A stretch of DNA of 64,000 nt from Mycosarcoma maydis (Eukaryota; Basidiomycota; Ustilaginomycetes; Ustilaginales), in assembly GCF_000328475.2 (NCBI RefSeq), contig NC_026478.1:1054001-1118000 (forward strand). Reading direction: 5' to 3'. The translations under genes were made by a program, and so were the position numbers. The notes under the pieces were generated by a model. The model was not told the origin of the DNA and ran no database searches. It was given only the letters and a program-made list of their open reading frames with translations. Within the stretch, counting starts at the first letter, position 1. Every line of letters starts with the position of its first letter. This document shows positions 11,430-22,316 of the stretch, piece after piece.

Positions 11430-11864
11430 GTCATTACTGCACTCACGACTGCCTCATTTATCACTTACATTCGTGATTTGTTAGACGATGCAAGACAGAT
11501 CGTGAATGCAGCGTCTGAGATCTTACAGTAGACTTGCGAATCATAATTACTCTTTCGCACGGCTATTTCTGTTCCGTCACGTGTGGAAGCAAGGAAGGAT
11601 TGAATTTGAGAGACTATTATAATATTATTCATGATTCGAAGTGGCAGCAGGCGAGTGTGATCGTATTGGCTGATTCCGAAACCTTGAGGCAAGCCGTGTG
11701 ACAGAAACGGTCGCTTGGTCCACTGTCCGATTCGCGATTTCTCATCACAATCTCGAAATGATACTCCGCGTTTGATCGCAAGGCCATCTTCACCCCCTTC
11801 TGGTACCTATCCTTCCTCGCCTCCTAAGCGACACCTCTCACGCTGAACGTCAGAGGAGCACAAG
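11430..11864. promoter_or_regulatory. Intergenic region before the NDUFA9 gene
   Basis: No gene is seen. It holds three TCACGA-family motifs (11441-11450, 11468-11478, 11499-11508) and the pyrimidine-rich leader of the complex I gene just before ATG 11865. Confidence 0.45.
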
Positions 11865-13223
11865 ATGGTTCATCTCGTTGGAACTAGCGCTGCAAAGGCG
11901 GCTTCGTCGGCCTTGCGATTCGAGGCTCGATCCTCGCTTCTTCGTGGATCTCAGGTCGTTCAGGCTCGCAACGTCCATGATCTCACTATCAATCGAAAGA
12001 CGGGAAAGCCCATCATCAAGTCTGGTCCTTACGGCGGTGGACGGTGAGTATTCCGTCCAGTGCTGCTCTGGCTAACAAGCCGGATTGCGCAAGCTCAGCA
12101 CATGCAGTTGCTAGTGTCGCTTCTTCATGACGCTTCACTGCACCAGGTCAGCTGAATCTCTCTTACGGCACATGTCGATACTGATTTGCTGCGCTCTATA
12201 ATTTACTGCTTCTTCTGCCACAGATCCTCGGTTTCGGGACACGTTGTTACCGTGTTTGGTTGCACCGGCTTTCTTGGACGATACGTTGTGAACCGTCTGG
12301 CGCAAAAGGGCTCGCAGGTCATCGTTCCGTACCGAGATGAGGACGAAAAGCGACACTTGAAGGTGATGGGAGACCTTGGACAGGTTGTGCCCATGGAGTG
12401 GGACCTGAGGCACGACGAGCAGATCGAGGAGTGCGTGCGACACTCGGATGTAGTGTACAACTTGACTGGGCGACACTACGAGACCAAGAACTTTACCTTC
12501 AACGACGTCCATGTCACCGGTGCTCAGCGCATTGCTCAGATTGCCGAAGCTTCCGGCGTTGGCCGCTTCATCCACGTCTCGCACCTGAACGCTGATGCCA
12601 ACTCGCCATCGGCTTTCTTGCGGTCCAAGGCGGAAGGTGAGGCTGTGGTAAAGCGCGCTTTCGAAGGCGCCACCATCGTTCGCCCCGGTACCATGTGGGG
12701 TCATGAGGACCGATTCCTGAACCAGATGGCTGTGTATCCTTACGCCTGGCGCGTCAACCAGGGCCAAACCAAGATGCGCCCCGTGCACTCTCTCGATGTG
12801 GCGCACGCTCTCGAAAAGATGCTCGAGGCTGACGTTACTTCGATGGGTGCCACCTTCTCGCTTGCCGGTCCCAAGGAATACACTATCGGTCAGATCCTGC
12901 AGCTCGTCGAGTCGCTCACTTACACCTCATTGGTCAAGCCCGGTCTGAACACGCCCAAATTTGTCATGAAGCTTGCCGCCAAGGTGGCCGATCTTGCCTG
13001 GTGGCCCATGATCTCGCCCGACGAGGTGGTCCGACGATACATTGACGATCTTCCGGATGCTCCCGGCACCAAGAGCTGGGCCGATCTCGCCATCTCCCCC
13101 GACACACTCGAAGAGACCGCTGCACCATACCTCAGGAGATACCGACCCACGACAAGGTTCGAGCAGCCTCTCGAGACTGGTGGCGCGCGTCTCAAGAAGT
13201 CCAAGTATCACGTGCTCGACTAG
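11865..13223 (+). CDS. NDUFA9: NADH:ubiquinone oxidoreductase 40 kDa subunit (NDUFA9-like)
   Basis: Accessory subunit of mitochondrial complex I, an atypical short-chain dehydrogenase that keeps a bound nucleotide at the matrix-arm junction. Exons are 11865-12043 and 12224-13223; the donor GTGAGT and acceptor CCACAG join in phase 2 to read GGGRSSVSGHVV, as in fungal homologues. The product is 392 residues (family about 375-400). The N-terminus is an amphipathic, Arg/Ser/Ala-rich presequence ending near residue 36. The Rossmann glycine motif VTVFGCTGFLGRYVV follows at about 67-81. Conserved segments include VYNLTGRHYETKNF, FIHVSHLNADANS, SKAEGEAVV and RPGTMWGHEDRFLN. The alternative frame-open start within the intron (12186) is an intron read-through and is rejected. 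It follows the glycosylase gene on the same strand, 435 bp away. Confidence 0.95.
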
Positions 13224-14310
13224 ACTGGATTCTTTAAGCTTGTTTGAACGTTGATCATGTTGCAACGCAATCACAAATCATCGACCGCTTTCGATACGAT
13301 CCTCGGCTGGCTCAGTCTGTGTTTCGACTGAGGTGGTGATAAGCGAGAATGGCGCAAAATCAAACTTGGCTGTACGCCGCCATTTGGAAGAAGGCTCTGA
13401 GCCATACAAACATGTCCGTTTTTTACAGTATTGACCTCTGCTTCGCTCGTCCTGTTCAGGCGGCACGGCAGCTCCCAAGCGTTTGCAGGGCGGGAAGCTG
13501 TTCAAACGCAATGTGCGAAGCCTTATTGACTGGAAGGAATGCACATTTAGCAATTGAAGACGTCGAGGGCAATCAGACCGGAAAAGTCACTGAGAGTCAG
13601 ATTTAAAAGCGGTCGTTGAGATTGGTCGAACCAGCGGTTGGATTGGGAAAAAATATCCGAGTGGGGTCAGAATGATAGTTGGACCAGAGCGCGTACTCCT
13701 ATTCGGCAACTTTTCTCGGGAGCAAGATGAAGATCAAGGACCAGCACAGAATCCGACTTTCCTGTCGACATTTCTTCTTTGCGAGTATCCCTTGACTCAT
13801 CCTTGCATTCAAATAACCAAGGCTCGATCCCTGAATGGCACCTAAGACACACACATATGATATTTCTATCCACACATGGACACCACGCGACCTTAGTGAA
13901 AAGGTCAAAACGATCAGCGATTGGACTCGGCGCCTTTTTTTCGGAGCTTTTCTTCCAAATGATTTCGATCCGACGTCCAATATTTCCAAGTCTGCGCAGC
14001 GAGGTCGGTGACTTCTGGCGACTGAGTCGGATATCCCCACCTTTCAGGCAGCTTCTACAGTATGTCATTGCGCCTTGCTCACTGTACGACATCCATGCAG
14101 CGCAACTGAAACTAGAAAGGACCCGAGATGTTTGTTACACACGCCGACTTTCAACGCCAATCGACGAGCTAGGTATTTCAAAACGTCAGCAAGACGAATG
14201 CTTCTTATAATCCGTGTCCTCTAGCCTAGATTGCTCTAGTCGGCACATCCGTTTGTTCCTTTGTCACCACACATCGGCTAGTAATTTCTTCACGCAACAC
14301 ATCTATAGCC
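13224..14310. other. Intergenic region before the ferric reductase
   Basis: Two overlapping open frames (+13779-14210 and -13667-14092, about 140 codons each) have no recognisable motif and are probably chance. No repeat clusters are seen. The last few hundred bases are probably the ferric reductase promoter and leader (ATG 14311 in a GCCATGG context). Confidence 0.45.
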
Positions 14311-16179
14311 ATGGAACGCGCCATTTTCAAGAGGCACAAAGAGGTGCCAGGGTGTGTTTGGAAGCCTGGCATGGTCGGTCCCGGCTGTCGACCACCATCC
14401 GCACTGAAAAAGGCAGCCATGGCGGGGAAGGATAGCTACTACGAAATGGAAAAGTACGGCCGCATCACCTCCTGGATTCTGGTCGCCATTCTTGGCATCG
14501 TCATGCTTCGCGGTCTCGTCTCGAGGCTTCGTCACAGCTCGAATCCCAAACTTTCCCTCGCCGTGCTCGCGATTCCTGGTTATAAACCGCTCGCGGCGAT
14601 ATGCAGAGGTATCGGCTATTATCGTCCAAAGAAGATCTTCACTCGGAAAACGATTCTAAGCGCGATGATTTCGGCAGACCACTTCCCGTCCTTGGGCAAC
14701 ATCCTTACACTCGCTGTTCCTTCTGTCGGGCTCATATGCTGGTGCTTCGCCATCAAACCCTACTATCGCCCGGCCGCTGTGTGGGGAAGTACTCCTCTAG
14801 GTGTTCGCTCGGGTATGATCGCTAACGCTATGTTCCTCTGGTTGTTTGCTCTTGGTCTCAAGTTCAATCCGCTCACGTTTCTAACGGGCATCAGCCATGA
14901 AAAGCTGCAGTTCTTCCATCAATGGATAGCACGTGTTATTCTCTTCTTCAGCATCGTACACGTCGTTCCCTTCCTCTGGCAACCAGTCCACGATGGCGGT
15001 TTCAGCAACCTCAAGGCCTGGTACTACTACGACAAGATCTGGTGGACGGGTACCGTTGCATTTGCATGTTTGGCTTGGCTCGTCGTCTCTTCGTTCGGCT
15101 ATTTTCGACGCATGTCGTACGAGTTCTTTGTGCTTCAGCATGTGGTGGCCATCATCCTGTTTTTGGTCTTCTACTTTATGCACACGCGCGATCTCATCAA
15201 CTCGTGGTTGTGGTTATGGCCATCAATTGGTGTGTGGGGCTTCCATGTGCTATTCAAGTTTGCAAACTCGCTCCGCATCAGCCGATTCACTGGTCTGCCC
15301 GCAACGGTCTCGGTGGTGGACGAAGACGAAAAGCTGGTCAAGGTAGAAATGGCTGCGCCTGTGTCATGGCAGCCAGGTCAGCATTTCTTCCTGCGCTTCC
15401 CCGGTATCAACCGATCAGCACCCTACCAGACGCACCCTTTCACCGTTAGCAACCTTGCTTCGCCGAACCAGAACGCAGAATCGCATCCGGTGTTCTTCTT
15501 CAAGGCACGCACCGGGCTTACGGGCAGGATCTGGCAACAGCTTGTACTACAGCCTGCTGTCGATGGCAAGACCTCTGCCATGCTCAAGGTTGGACTTGAC
15601 GGGCCATACGGTACGTCCTTTCACCCAGCAGCCTACCACTCAGACCTCATGATCACCGGCGGCGTCGGTATGACATCGGTTCTACCTGCGCTGATGACCT
15701 TATGTCTTTCGGCGAGGTCTTCGCGCGACATTCTAACGTCCACGATCGCCATACACTGGTCCATCAGAACTATACGCATGTTTGACGCCTTTGAACCGTC
15801 CATCCGACCGATGCTCGAACATCTGCGTGCCTTTGGCATCAATGCGTCTTTGCACGTGTACTGCTACCAAGATGGTGTGCAGTATGGTGAGTCGAAAAAG
15901 GACGAAATGTCGATAGCTTCTTCCTCCTCGCTCGCAAAATCGATGATCCACGTGCACAGGGAACGCGCCAACGTTTCCGAGATTGTGGCCGGATTCGTCG
16001 ACGACGTTGCATCGGCTTCGTCATCGTCAACGAGGCGATCGTCGGTCAGCGTGTCGGTCTGCGGTCCAGCATCGATGCTCAATGAAGCCGCGAACGTTGT
16101 CGCACGACTGCAATGGTCCCATGTTCTCTCTAGGTCGATTGACGAACTCTTTCTTCATACTGAGGCTTTCGGCTGGTAG
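14311..16179 (+). CDS. Ferric-chelate reductase (FRE/NOX superfamily)
   Basis: Plasma-membrane flavocytochrome that passes electrons from cytosolic NADPH through FAD and two haems to reduce external ferric (or cupric) chelates. It has 622 residues in one exon. The N-terminal half has about seven membrane spans. The haem ligands are visible as two H-x13-H pairs: H203/H217 (FHQWIARVILFFSIVH) and H277/H291 (QHVVAIILFLVFYFMH). The cytosolic half shows the FAD-binding HPFTVSN at 375-381, the nucleotide-binding GGVGMTSVLPAL from about 450, and the C-terminal VCGPASMLNEA near 582. A low-complexity Ser-rich stretch lies near 530-580. No EF-hands are seen, so a metalloreductase is favoured over a calcium-regulated NADPH oxidase. 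No oxidase or permease partner is adjacent. It is convergent with THG1, stops 99 bp apart. Confidence 0.9.
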   Translation: MERAIFKRHKEVPGCVWKPGMVGPGCRPPSALKKAAMAGKDSYYEMEKYGRITSWILVAILGIVMLRGLVSRLRHSSNPKLSLAVLAIPGYKPLAAICRGIGYYRPKKIFTRKTILSAMISADHFPSLGNILTLAVPSVGLICWCFAIKPYYRPAAVWGSTPLGVRSGMIANAMFLWLFALGLKFNPLTFLTGISHEKLQFFHQWIARVILFFSIVHVVPFLWQPVHDGGFSNLKAWYYYDKIWWTGTVAFACLAWLVVSSFGYFRRMSYEFFVLQHVVAIILFLVFYFMHTRDLINSWLWLWPSIGVWGFHVLFKFANSLRISRFTGLPATVSVVDEDEKLVKVEMAAPVSWQPGQHFFLRFPGINRSAPYQTHPFTVSNLASPNQNAESHPVFFFKARTGLTGRIWQQLVLQPAVDGKTSAMLKVGLDGPYGTSFHPAAYHSDLMITGGVGMTSVLPALMTLCLSARSSRDILTSTIAIHWSIRTIRMFDAFEPSIRPMLEHLRAFGINASLHVYCYQDGVQYGESKKDEMSIASSSSLAKSMIHVHRERANVSEIVAGFVDDVASASSSSTRRSSVSVSVCGPASMLNEAANVVARLQWSHVLSRSIDELFLHTEAFGW

Positions 16180-16278
16180 TTGAGGTGAATTTTGTTCTTC
16201 GCCCCAAAATTGTTTATGAACCCTGCAATGAACCCCGTAATGATATGGCTTGTGCGCTACTGATGTCCTGCTTGCAGC

Positions 16279-17400
16279 TTATTCTAGAAATACCGAGATG
16301 CCTAATCCAGCACCTTGAAGTCTTGCTGGATCAGACCAGGGTTGCAAAGTAGTGGTGCCGTTTCCATACGGGGCAGCAGCTCGAGTGTTGTCTGCTCCAC
16401 TGCTGTCAACCACGATAGATCTCGATTGCTGCGATGACGATGATGCTGCAGTGCTGGTTGTAGTCGCAGCTGGCGATGGTGGTGGAGGATTCCAAAAGTC
16501 GTTACTAATGATATCGCAATGTAGCGTGCGCAGTACCGACAGCATGCTCTTCTTATCCTTCTTCTCTTGCTTCTTGGCTTGCTTTGCTGCTACGCGTCGG
16601 CTTTCGTTCTTGATTCGCAACTTTTCGTCCTTCAAATTTGTCAATACTTGAGTTTCTTCCACTGTGTCACTTGTAACAGCTTTCTCAGCTTCCATTTGTG
16701 ATCCTGTCGCAGCGGTCGAGTGGCTTGGAATTTCTTGCGATGAATCAGCGCAAGTCCAGACGAGCGTCGTCCCTTTCCGAAACATAGCTTCCAGCCTGTC
16801 ATAATTGATCCCAAACTGTGAATGCAAAATCTCATGCTTGTCCGCCGACACTGTCCCTTCCAGCCGCTTGGTCGCTTCTTGTTCCGTCAGTCCAGCTTGC
16901 AGCACAAGTGCCCAAAAGACAGTATTATAAAGATTGTTGATGTGCGTATCTGCTTGTCTCCATGAAAAGTAGTCCCTCACCACCTTTTCATTTGGATACA
17001 CTACCATCCTACCATCGAAACTGGGTGGATGTAACAACGGATTTCTGGGGAAGAACTTGGACCAGCTGAAAACGTATGCCGAGGTGAAGAGGGATACTAT
17101 GTGAGTGGTGATCTTGCTATTCCTTCGATTGTACAGTGTGGTGGATCTGCGTAGGAGAAAACTGTATTCGTCGCTTTCTCCGAAGGCCAATGCGATGTGA
17201 CCTTTAAGAGAATACATGACGTAGCGAGCGGCTTCGTTCATCAGTTCCAGAGCAAGTGCATCGTTCGGTTTGGCAAAGGTGTGAGCAGCCGAGAATTTGT
17301 GGAATCCTTTTCCGTCGATTCGTACCACCAGGTAGGTTGAAGGGATAACAGAGTCAGGTAGCTCAAAGTTGCGTACATAGGCAAATTTCGTACCCGCCAT
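16279..17400 (-). CDS. THG1: tRNA(His) guanylyltransferase Thg1
   Basis: Adds the essential G-1 to the 5' end of tRNA-His by reverse 3'-5' polymerisation. With the ATG at 17400 the protein is 373 residues and the catalytic residues take the canonical numbering: D29-G30 in VVRIDGKGFHKFS, and D77-E78 in AFGESDEYSF. The KFFP segment, the RQADTHINNLYNTVFWAL helix and HSQFGINYDRLEAMFRKG are conserved. Yeast and human enzymes are about 240-300 residues; here a Lys/Glu-rich stretch and a Pro/Ser/Thr-rich tail surround the conserved LHCDIISNDFW near the C-terminus. An in-frame ATG lies 67 codons upstream at 17601. The 17400 start has the better context (AAGATGG) and fits the family. It is convergent with the ferric reductase. 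Confidence 0.94.
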   Translation of the reverse strand: MAGTKFAYVRNFELPDSVIPSTYLVVRIDGKGFHKFSAAHTFAKPNDALALELMNEAARYVMYSLKGHIALAFGESDEYSFLLRRSTTLYNRRNSKITTHIVSLFTSAYVFSWSKFFPRNPLLHPPSFDGRMVVYPNEKVVRDYFSWRQADTHINNLYNTVFWALVLQAGLTEQEATKRLEGTVSADKHEILHSQFGINYDRLEAMFRKGTTLVWTCADSSQEIPSHSTAATGSQMEAEKAVTSDTVEETQVLTNLKDEKLRIKNESRRVAAKQAKKQEKKDKKSMLSVLRTLHCDIISNDFWNPPPPSPAATTTSTAASSSSQQSRSIVVDSSGADNTRAAAPYGNGTTTLQPWSDPARLQGAGLGISVFLE

Positions 17401-17797
17401 CTTGTAACGGGCTCTTCGGCTGAGATCGTGTGTGGAAGTGCGCAGACGAGAGATCCAGGCGATAGCGAGGAGAGAAACGTGATGCCTGGCAAGCGATGGA
17501 TGATAAAGGTGGGAAGGGAATTCGTCATCATTTAGCGGATCACGGGTTGCGGAAGACGGAATTCTGCCAGCCGCGGATCTTGAGGACTTACACAGCACCA
17601 TAGGAATCTAAGCTCATCTGACCTTCACACACTCGTGACTTGCGATCTCTACGGAGTTTTCTCAGCCAGCACCCACTTTGACGCTCAAAAGATCTATGCA
17701 ATATGCGGTATATTAAGTTGTTGGACTGCTAAAGGTACAAATACAAGTGATGCCACAGCGGTAAGGGTATATAGGATAAGGAATCGTTAAGGTGCAC

Positions 17798-18670
17798 TCA
17801 GGACACGACTGGCGAACCCATGTAGATGGGTACCTGGAAGAAGAGAGTCTTTCTCGGATCAAAGGTAAGCTCATCGTCCTCGTTGGCGGCTGTCGCTTCC
17901 AAGGAGGACGACAGACGGGAGCATTTGCTCGACGGTGATAGGGCAACCGTGAGATCGATGGGATCAAGAAGTGGGCTTGAGCGTGAAGGACGAGTCGGGG
18001 TGACGTCGGTATCGTACAGCCCGAGTGCCTCCATCCTTCGGTAGTGACTTGCTCCAATACCAACGAGTTTCCTTGATAGTGAAGCGTCGGCCGAGCGCTC
18101 CCAACTACGAGCCTTGGCGGCAGGGGTCCTGGGCGGAGAGAGAACAAAGGCGTTGGTAGGCGTTACCGGAAAATCATCGTTCTCTCCCTCGACGTCAGAG
18201 TGTGGCGACGACGACGGGCAGAAGCTAGGAGATCGGCCTTCGAGGGCGTATAGAGCATCTTGACGAGCACAATATGTAGAGCAGTATATCTCTGTGCTAG
18301 AGGTAGATGCGCTGGTGCAAGAACGAACGGGAGAGCCACAGAAGCATCTTGGCTGGTACGTCTCGCGCTGAACCTCTTTGCAGCTGAAGTAGTCTTCGTC
18401 GTCGTCGCTCGAAAGGCAGCGCCTTGAGCTGCGGGCTGAAACCAGTCGCAGAGGTGCCGGTTTCTTGCGCTCACGACGCACAGAGGAGTAGGTCTTTGTA
18501 CTGGCGAGGGTGATGGAGGTGGTGCGAGGTGGAGGCTTAGGGACGGCATCGAACGTCGGAAGCTGGAGATCGTCGATGGAAGAAGCGCTGCTCGCGGATG
18601 AAACTTTGCTGAAGCTCGAATATGCCGAAGCAATGGTGGATTCAGAGAATCTGGAAGAAAGGTTGTGCAT
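17798..18670 (-). CDS. Ser-rich hypothetical protein with CFC...YCS..C motif
   Basis: Not assigned to a named family. 290 residues in one exon, rich in Ser, Pro and Asp, with predicted disorder at both ends. In the middle a compact cysteine pattern is visible: C109-x-C111, C118, C130-x3-C134, reading RCFCGSP and then YCSTYCARQDALYAL. This looks like a small zinc-binding module; similar YCS..CA..DAL strings occur, from memory, in uncharacterised basidiomycete proteins. Other features are a proline-directed region (VLSPPRTPA) and SHYRRMEALGLYD. Codon use resembles its neighbours. A cellular role cannot be inferred. Confidence 0.75.
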   Translation of the reverse strand: MHNLSSRFSESTIASAYSSFSKVSSASSASSIDDLQLPTFDAVPKPPPRTTSITLASTKTYSSVRRERKKPAPLRLVSARSSRRCLSSDDDEDYFSCKEVQRETYQPRCFCGSPVRSCTSASTSSTEIYCSTYCARQDALYALEGRSPSFCPSSSPHSDVEGENDDFPVTPTNAFVLSPPRTPAAKARSWERSADASLSRKLVGIGASHYRRMEALGLYDTDVTPTRPSRSSPLLDPIDLTVALSPSSKCSRLSSSLEATAANEDDELTFDPRKTLFFQVPIYMGSPVVS

Positions 18671-19890
18671 CTTTGTAAGGAAGGCGGCGGTTTAAGAAAG
18701 AGTGCCGTGTTAGGAGAAGAGGAAGAAGGAGGGTGTCTGTAGTGTGCTTTGAAGAGTGATGGAGCAGATGTGGGGGAGGGGTTTTGATGTGCCTTGTTAT
18801 ATGTCTTTGAGCAATGGAGACAGACAAGGGCTGCTACAGTTTGGAGAGGGAAGACTCGGCGTATGGTATAGGCGAGGTGAACGAAGCGAGGCTACCGCGC
18901 AGCATCCAGCCTCGACGTGCAGGTAGTCTTGTTCCTGTGATCAGCCTTGTGAAGGATGCTTCATGTGTCAGCAGGGCCAGAGGCAGTGGCGAAGCACCAG
19001 CGAATGCACAAAGCTTTTTGCTGACGCGCTGGTACTGATGGAGTGCAACCAACTGAAACGGCCTTGTCAATCATGTCATCGGTGACGATTCAGTGCCTTC
19101 ATCCTCCAGAAGTCAGACAAAGGGACATTAGCCATGGGCTATGTGAGGGAATGCAGCGGCAAGATAACAGAGCGTCATTCGTGAGCGTTGTTTGTCAATC
19201 ACTACTCTGGTTGCTTTGTGGGATCGACGCCACAACAGGCAGGTGCTGTACAAGGTAAGACAGTGATCACACCATCGAGCCGACTCAACTGCACTCTCGC
19301 GACATACACTGTGAAAAAGCCTGGGCCGCTCGGTCAATGTATTTCTGCTGCGCTTGGGAATTTGACAGAGATACGATCTGTCTACACACTTGCAGATCTT
19401 GGCGTTGTCTGATTAAGGCCGGTACATGTGTCGGGTTCTCAAACGCGATGTCAGGATCCACTTGGGCACACGATATAAGTTAAGCCTGACAATGACGAGC
19501 TTCTCCGCTTGACAAACAAAGACAAGCACAGTACCACTTGCTCTGGGTGCGCGACATATTCCTTTCGAAGCGAATCTGCATGGCGGCAAGGCGGAGATCC
19601 AAGCGGAGATGCGGACTAGTATAGGGCGCTGTGGGGAGTTAGGGTTAAGTTCGCAGAACCAAATGACTGGAGCGTCCGAGTTGGACAAGGCTATGCAGGC
19701 AGAGCAAGGAGGGCGGGAGCAGCAGGCACAGAGCGTCGGAGCAGTAAACGCCGTGCTGCACAGGCAACAGCAGCGGCGACGACGTTGAGCAGCAACAGCG
19801 TCTGGGCTTATCTGTGCCCTGTGCCCGCGCCTGAGTGAAAGGGCCCTTTGAGCACTTCCCAAAAAGGCAAGAAGAATCCGCCACATAAGC

Positions 19891-19920
19891 GTGAATCTTA
19901 GATTCACGAGATTCACGATT
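19891..19920. repeat. TCACGA-family inverted repeat
   Basis: GTGAATC-TTA-GATTCAC forms a 7-bp inverted repeat and is followed directly by another ATTCACGATT unit. Confidence 0.7.
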
Positions 19921-20050
19921 TACACCGCAATATCCTCCGACGGAGGAGAGCGCTGCAGCAAGGCTGCACATTCTGTACGACAGTCACAGAGTGTGTGTAT
20001 TTCGAGAGCAACCTGCAACGTGTTTGACAACTATACGCGTCTGAGACCAA

Positions 20051-20075
20051 CACTCACGACTCACACTCGTGACTC
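20051..20075. repeat. ACTCACGACT repeat pair
   Basis: ACTCACGACT is followed by ACTCGTGACT in the opposite orientation, the C/T variant of the dispersed TCACGA family. Confidence 0.7.
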
Positions 20076-22316
20076 ATGCTGGCTCAGAGTTTCGCTTAAC
20101 TTACATTTTTGAATTCAGAAGCGAGAATCACAATTGCTACAGTAGACCCGGAGCAGCTTGGCCAGCCGAACTTGCACAAAGATACTTTTAGGGCTGCTGC
20201 CATGTTCTTGAAATTTTTCAAGAGCCACATTTCGAAGTCCGACGACGATTAACGTTAGCAACGATCACCCAGACACGGTTACAGAATCGTGAAGGACTTT
20301 GCTTTGTCTCGACGTCATCCTTCGATGTGTATCGTCCTTGTCGCAAGCGTGCCCAACGGTCGTGAATGAGATAGCGGTCGTCGCTTGACTTGATGGCGGG
20401 ATCTCACGGATTTCATCGACGACATTGAACGCAAGTTCAATGACACCTTATGACGAATCTTTGGTTGATACCCGAAGCGGCGCAAGGTTGCAATGAATAG
20501 CATGACGAGACTTACGATCGGCTGAATAGTCCGCTTCTTGGGCTGCAGGCGGGCATACGGTCTGCTTCCCGTGCCAGCTGTCTATGCTGCGCTGTCGAAA
20601 CAGTGTTCATGATTCGTGACTACCTTATCAGGAAGGTCGCAAGCCATCTCTCCGCGAAGATGCTGCAGCTCCATAAACCTGGGCCATGTATCGTGTATGA
20701 TTGGTTCTAATTAGCATGAGCGTGAAACTTGGCGATATGCAAGGGGTTGCTCTCGCTACGCCTTTCGAACCTGGTGAGAAATTCGTAAAGGTACGCTCCC
20801 CGAGACCACCGCTGTCTTCGAGATAATTCCAGGTTCGTCCCTTATTTTCTCACATAGAATCGTTGCGAGAAGCCGGAGCGGAGGATCGCGCCTGTCGAAG
20901 TCGGCTTCCATTGACACGTTCTAGCGGACCAACCCCTGACGTCGGCCAGATACGTCGACCAGCCTGTTCCGGTGTTTGGTCAAGACGATATCCTGAGGAC
21001 ATTCATCTCTGCACTGTCAACACGCGTTCCTTCAAAGGCCCCTGGCATCACTTCTCCGAGCCTGTTCGTTTTCTGTCGAGGATGGAACGTCGTGCTAAGC
21101 GCTGTCTCGCTTGTAGCATGCCTCGGTGAAATTCTAAGCGAAGAAATAACCGTCCTTCCTGGTCAGATGAGAGACACCCGTCCTTGCCGAATGGCCAACG
21201 TCCAAGATGGCAACAACCAACTCGTGATTGTGCTTTCAAGGTACAAGCAATCGGAAGTCGTACGAAGTGCTCGATCAACTGAAGAGCGCTTCAGAGACAG
21301 GCTCTTGTCTTGTATCAAATGCTACAAGCTAAGCATCTGGGTCGAATCATGTTGCTAACCTTCTGAGCGGCGCAGAGGCGGACGCTTCACTCAATGCCGT
21401 ATGATGTCCCCTGTCTTTGCTGTACAGGTGCTTCTATTATCAAGGTCTACAACACGACGCGTTGCGTGCTGTGCGCACAAGAGCGTCCCAGAGATTTGGG
21501 ACGAGGAGCAGAAGCATGCAAGCACGGTCAAGCGTGGAATGAATCAGACCCTGTGCACCCCGCTCCAACGTACTGTATCTCTCTGCAAGGGACACGGGAT
21601 CCGCAGGGTCTTCCTCGCTTGAATCCAAGCAGTCGTACAAGCGAAGGTCCTCCTCCCCCTTGCCTCGGTGTCAGTGTAAGTTCGAGTCAGAGGGTCGACT
21701 TCTGCCTTGATTCGTTGTCCGATCTGACCCGATTTCGAATTCATTCATCGCATAAGACACATATCATTGATCACGAATGGTACCACGATTCACAAATTTT
21801 CTTCATGAGAACATGATCGAATCACTTTCGCGTCTCGTCGTATCTCATCGCTGCATCGGGTTGCTTTCTGGAGTATCATTTTGTGTCGAGCAGTATGGGT
21901 AAGTTCGATCAAAGGGCTGCGCACAATAATAATCGTATATCTTCAAACCTTGCTTTCAGTGAGAAGCATACGGCCTCGCAAAAAGGTAAGAAGAGCACAC
22001 GGAGTTTTCATACAAGCTACGCTGCCGTCTTTCTATTCCTGTAAGTTACAATCACGAATGTGAATACTTCCCTTTGCTTTTCAGGCCCGGATCTGTTAGA
22101 CGCGTTTTAAAAAAAAAATCCAGAAAAGGGGGACAAAAAACTAGAAAGCAAACATGTACCAACGAGAAGGCCATGGCGACGGCAACACACATACGAACGT
22201 GATGAACAAAGACGTCAGAACGTTCATTGAGTTGTGAAGGCCCATCAGTGACTTGGACTATGAACTAAAGGCATAGGAAAAGCAGCCGCTGAGAACAAAC
22301 TTTTGGCTGGAAAAGC

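Larger units (their letters stand above)
18671..22316. other. Gene-poor region (3.6 kb)
   Basis: Only short open frames on both strands, the longest 167 codons at 19413-19916 (-), with none giving a recognisable domain. TCACGA-family motifs occur around 19891-19920, 20051-20075 and 20612-20621, along with A/T runs near 22110. The DNA could hold regulatory sequence, a long non-coding transcript or a decayed mobile element; nothing decides among these by eye. Confidence 0.5.

Noticed and set aside
12135..12806. 223-codon open frame antisense to the NDUFA9 gene
   Set aside because: It spans an exon with clear family motifs on the other strand and has no recognisable motif.
13667..14210. Pair of overlapping frames before the ferric reductase
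   Set aside because: Both strands are open over the same bases and neither has a motif or a good start context.
19413..19916. 167-codon frame in the gene-poor region
   Set aside because: Cys/Arg-rich and repetitive, with no conserved pattern; probably chance.
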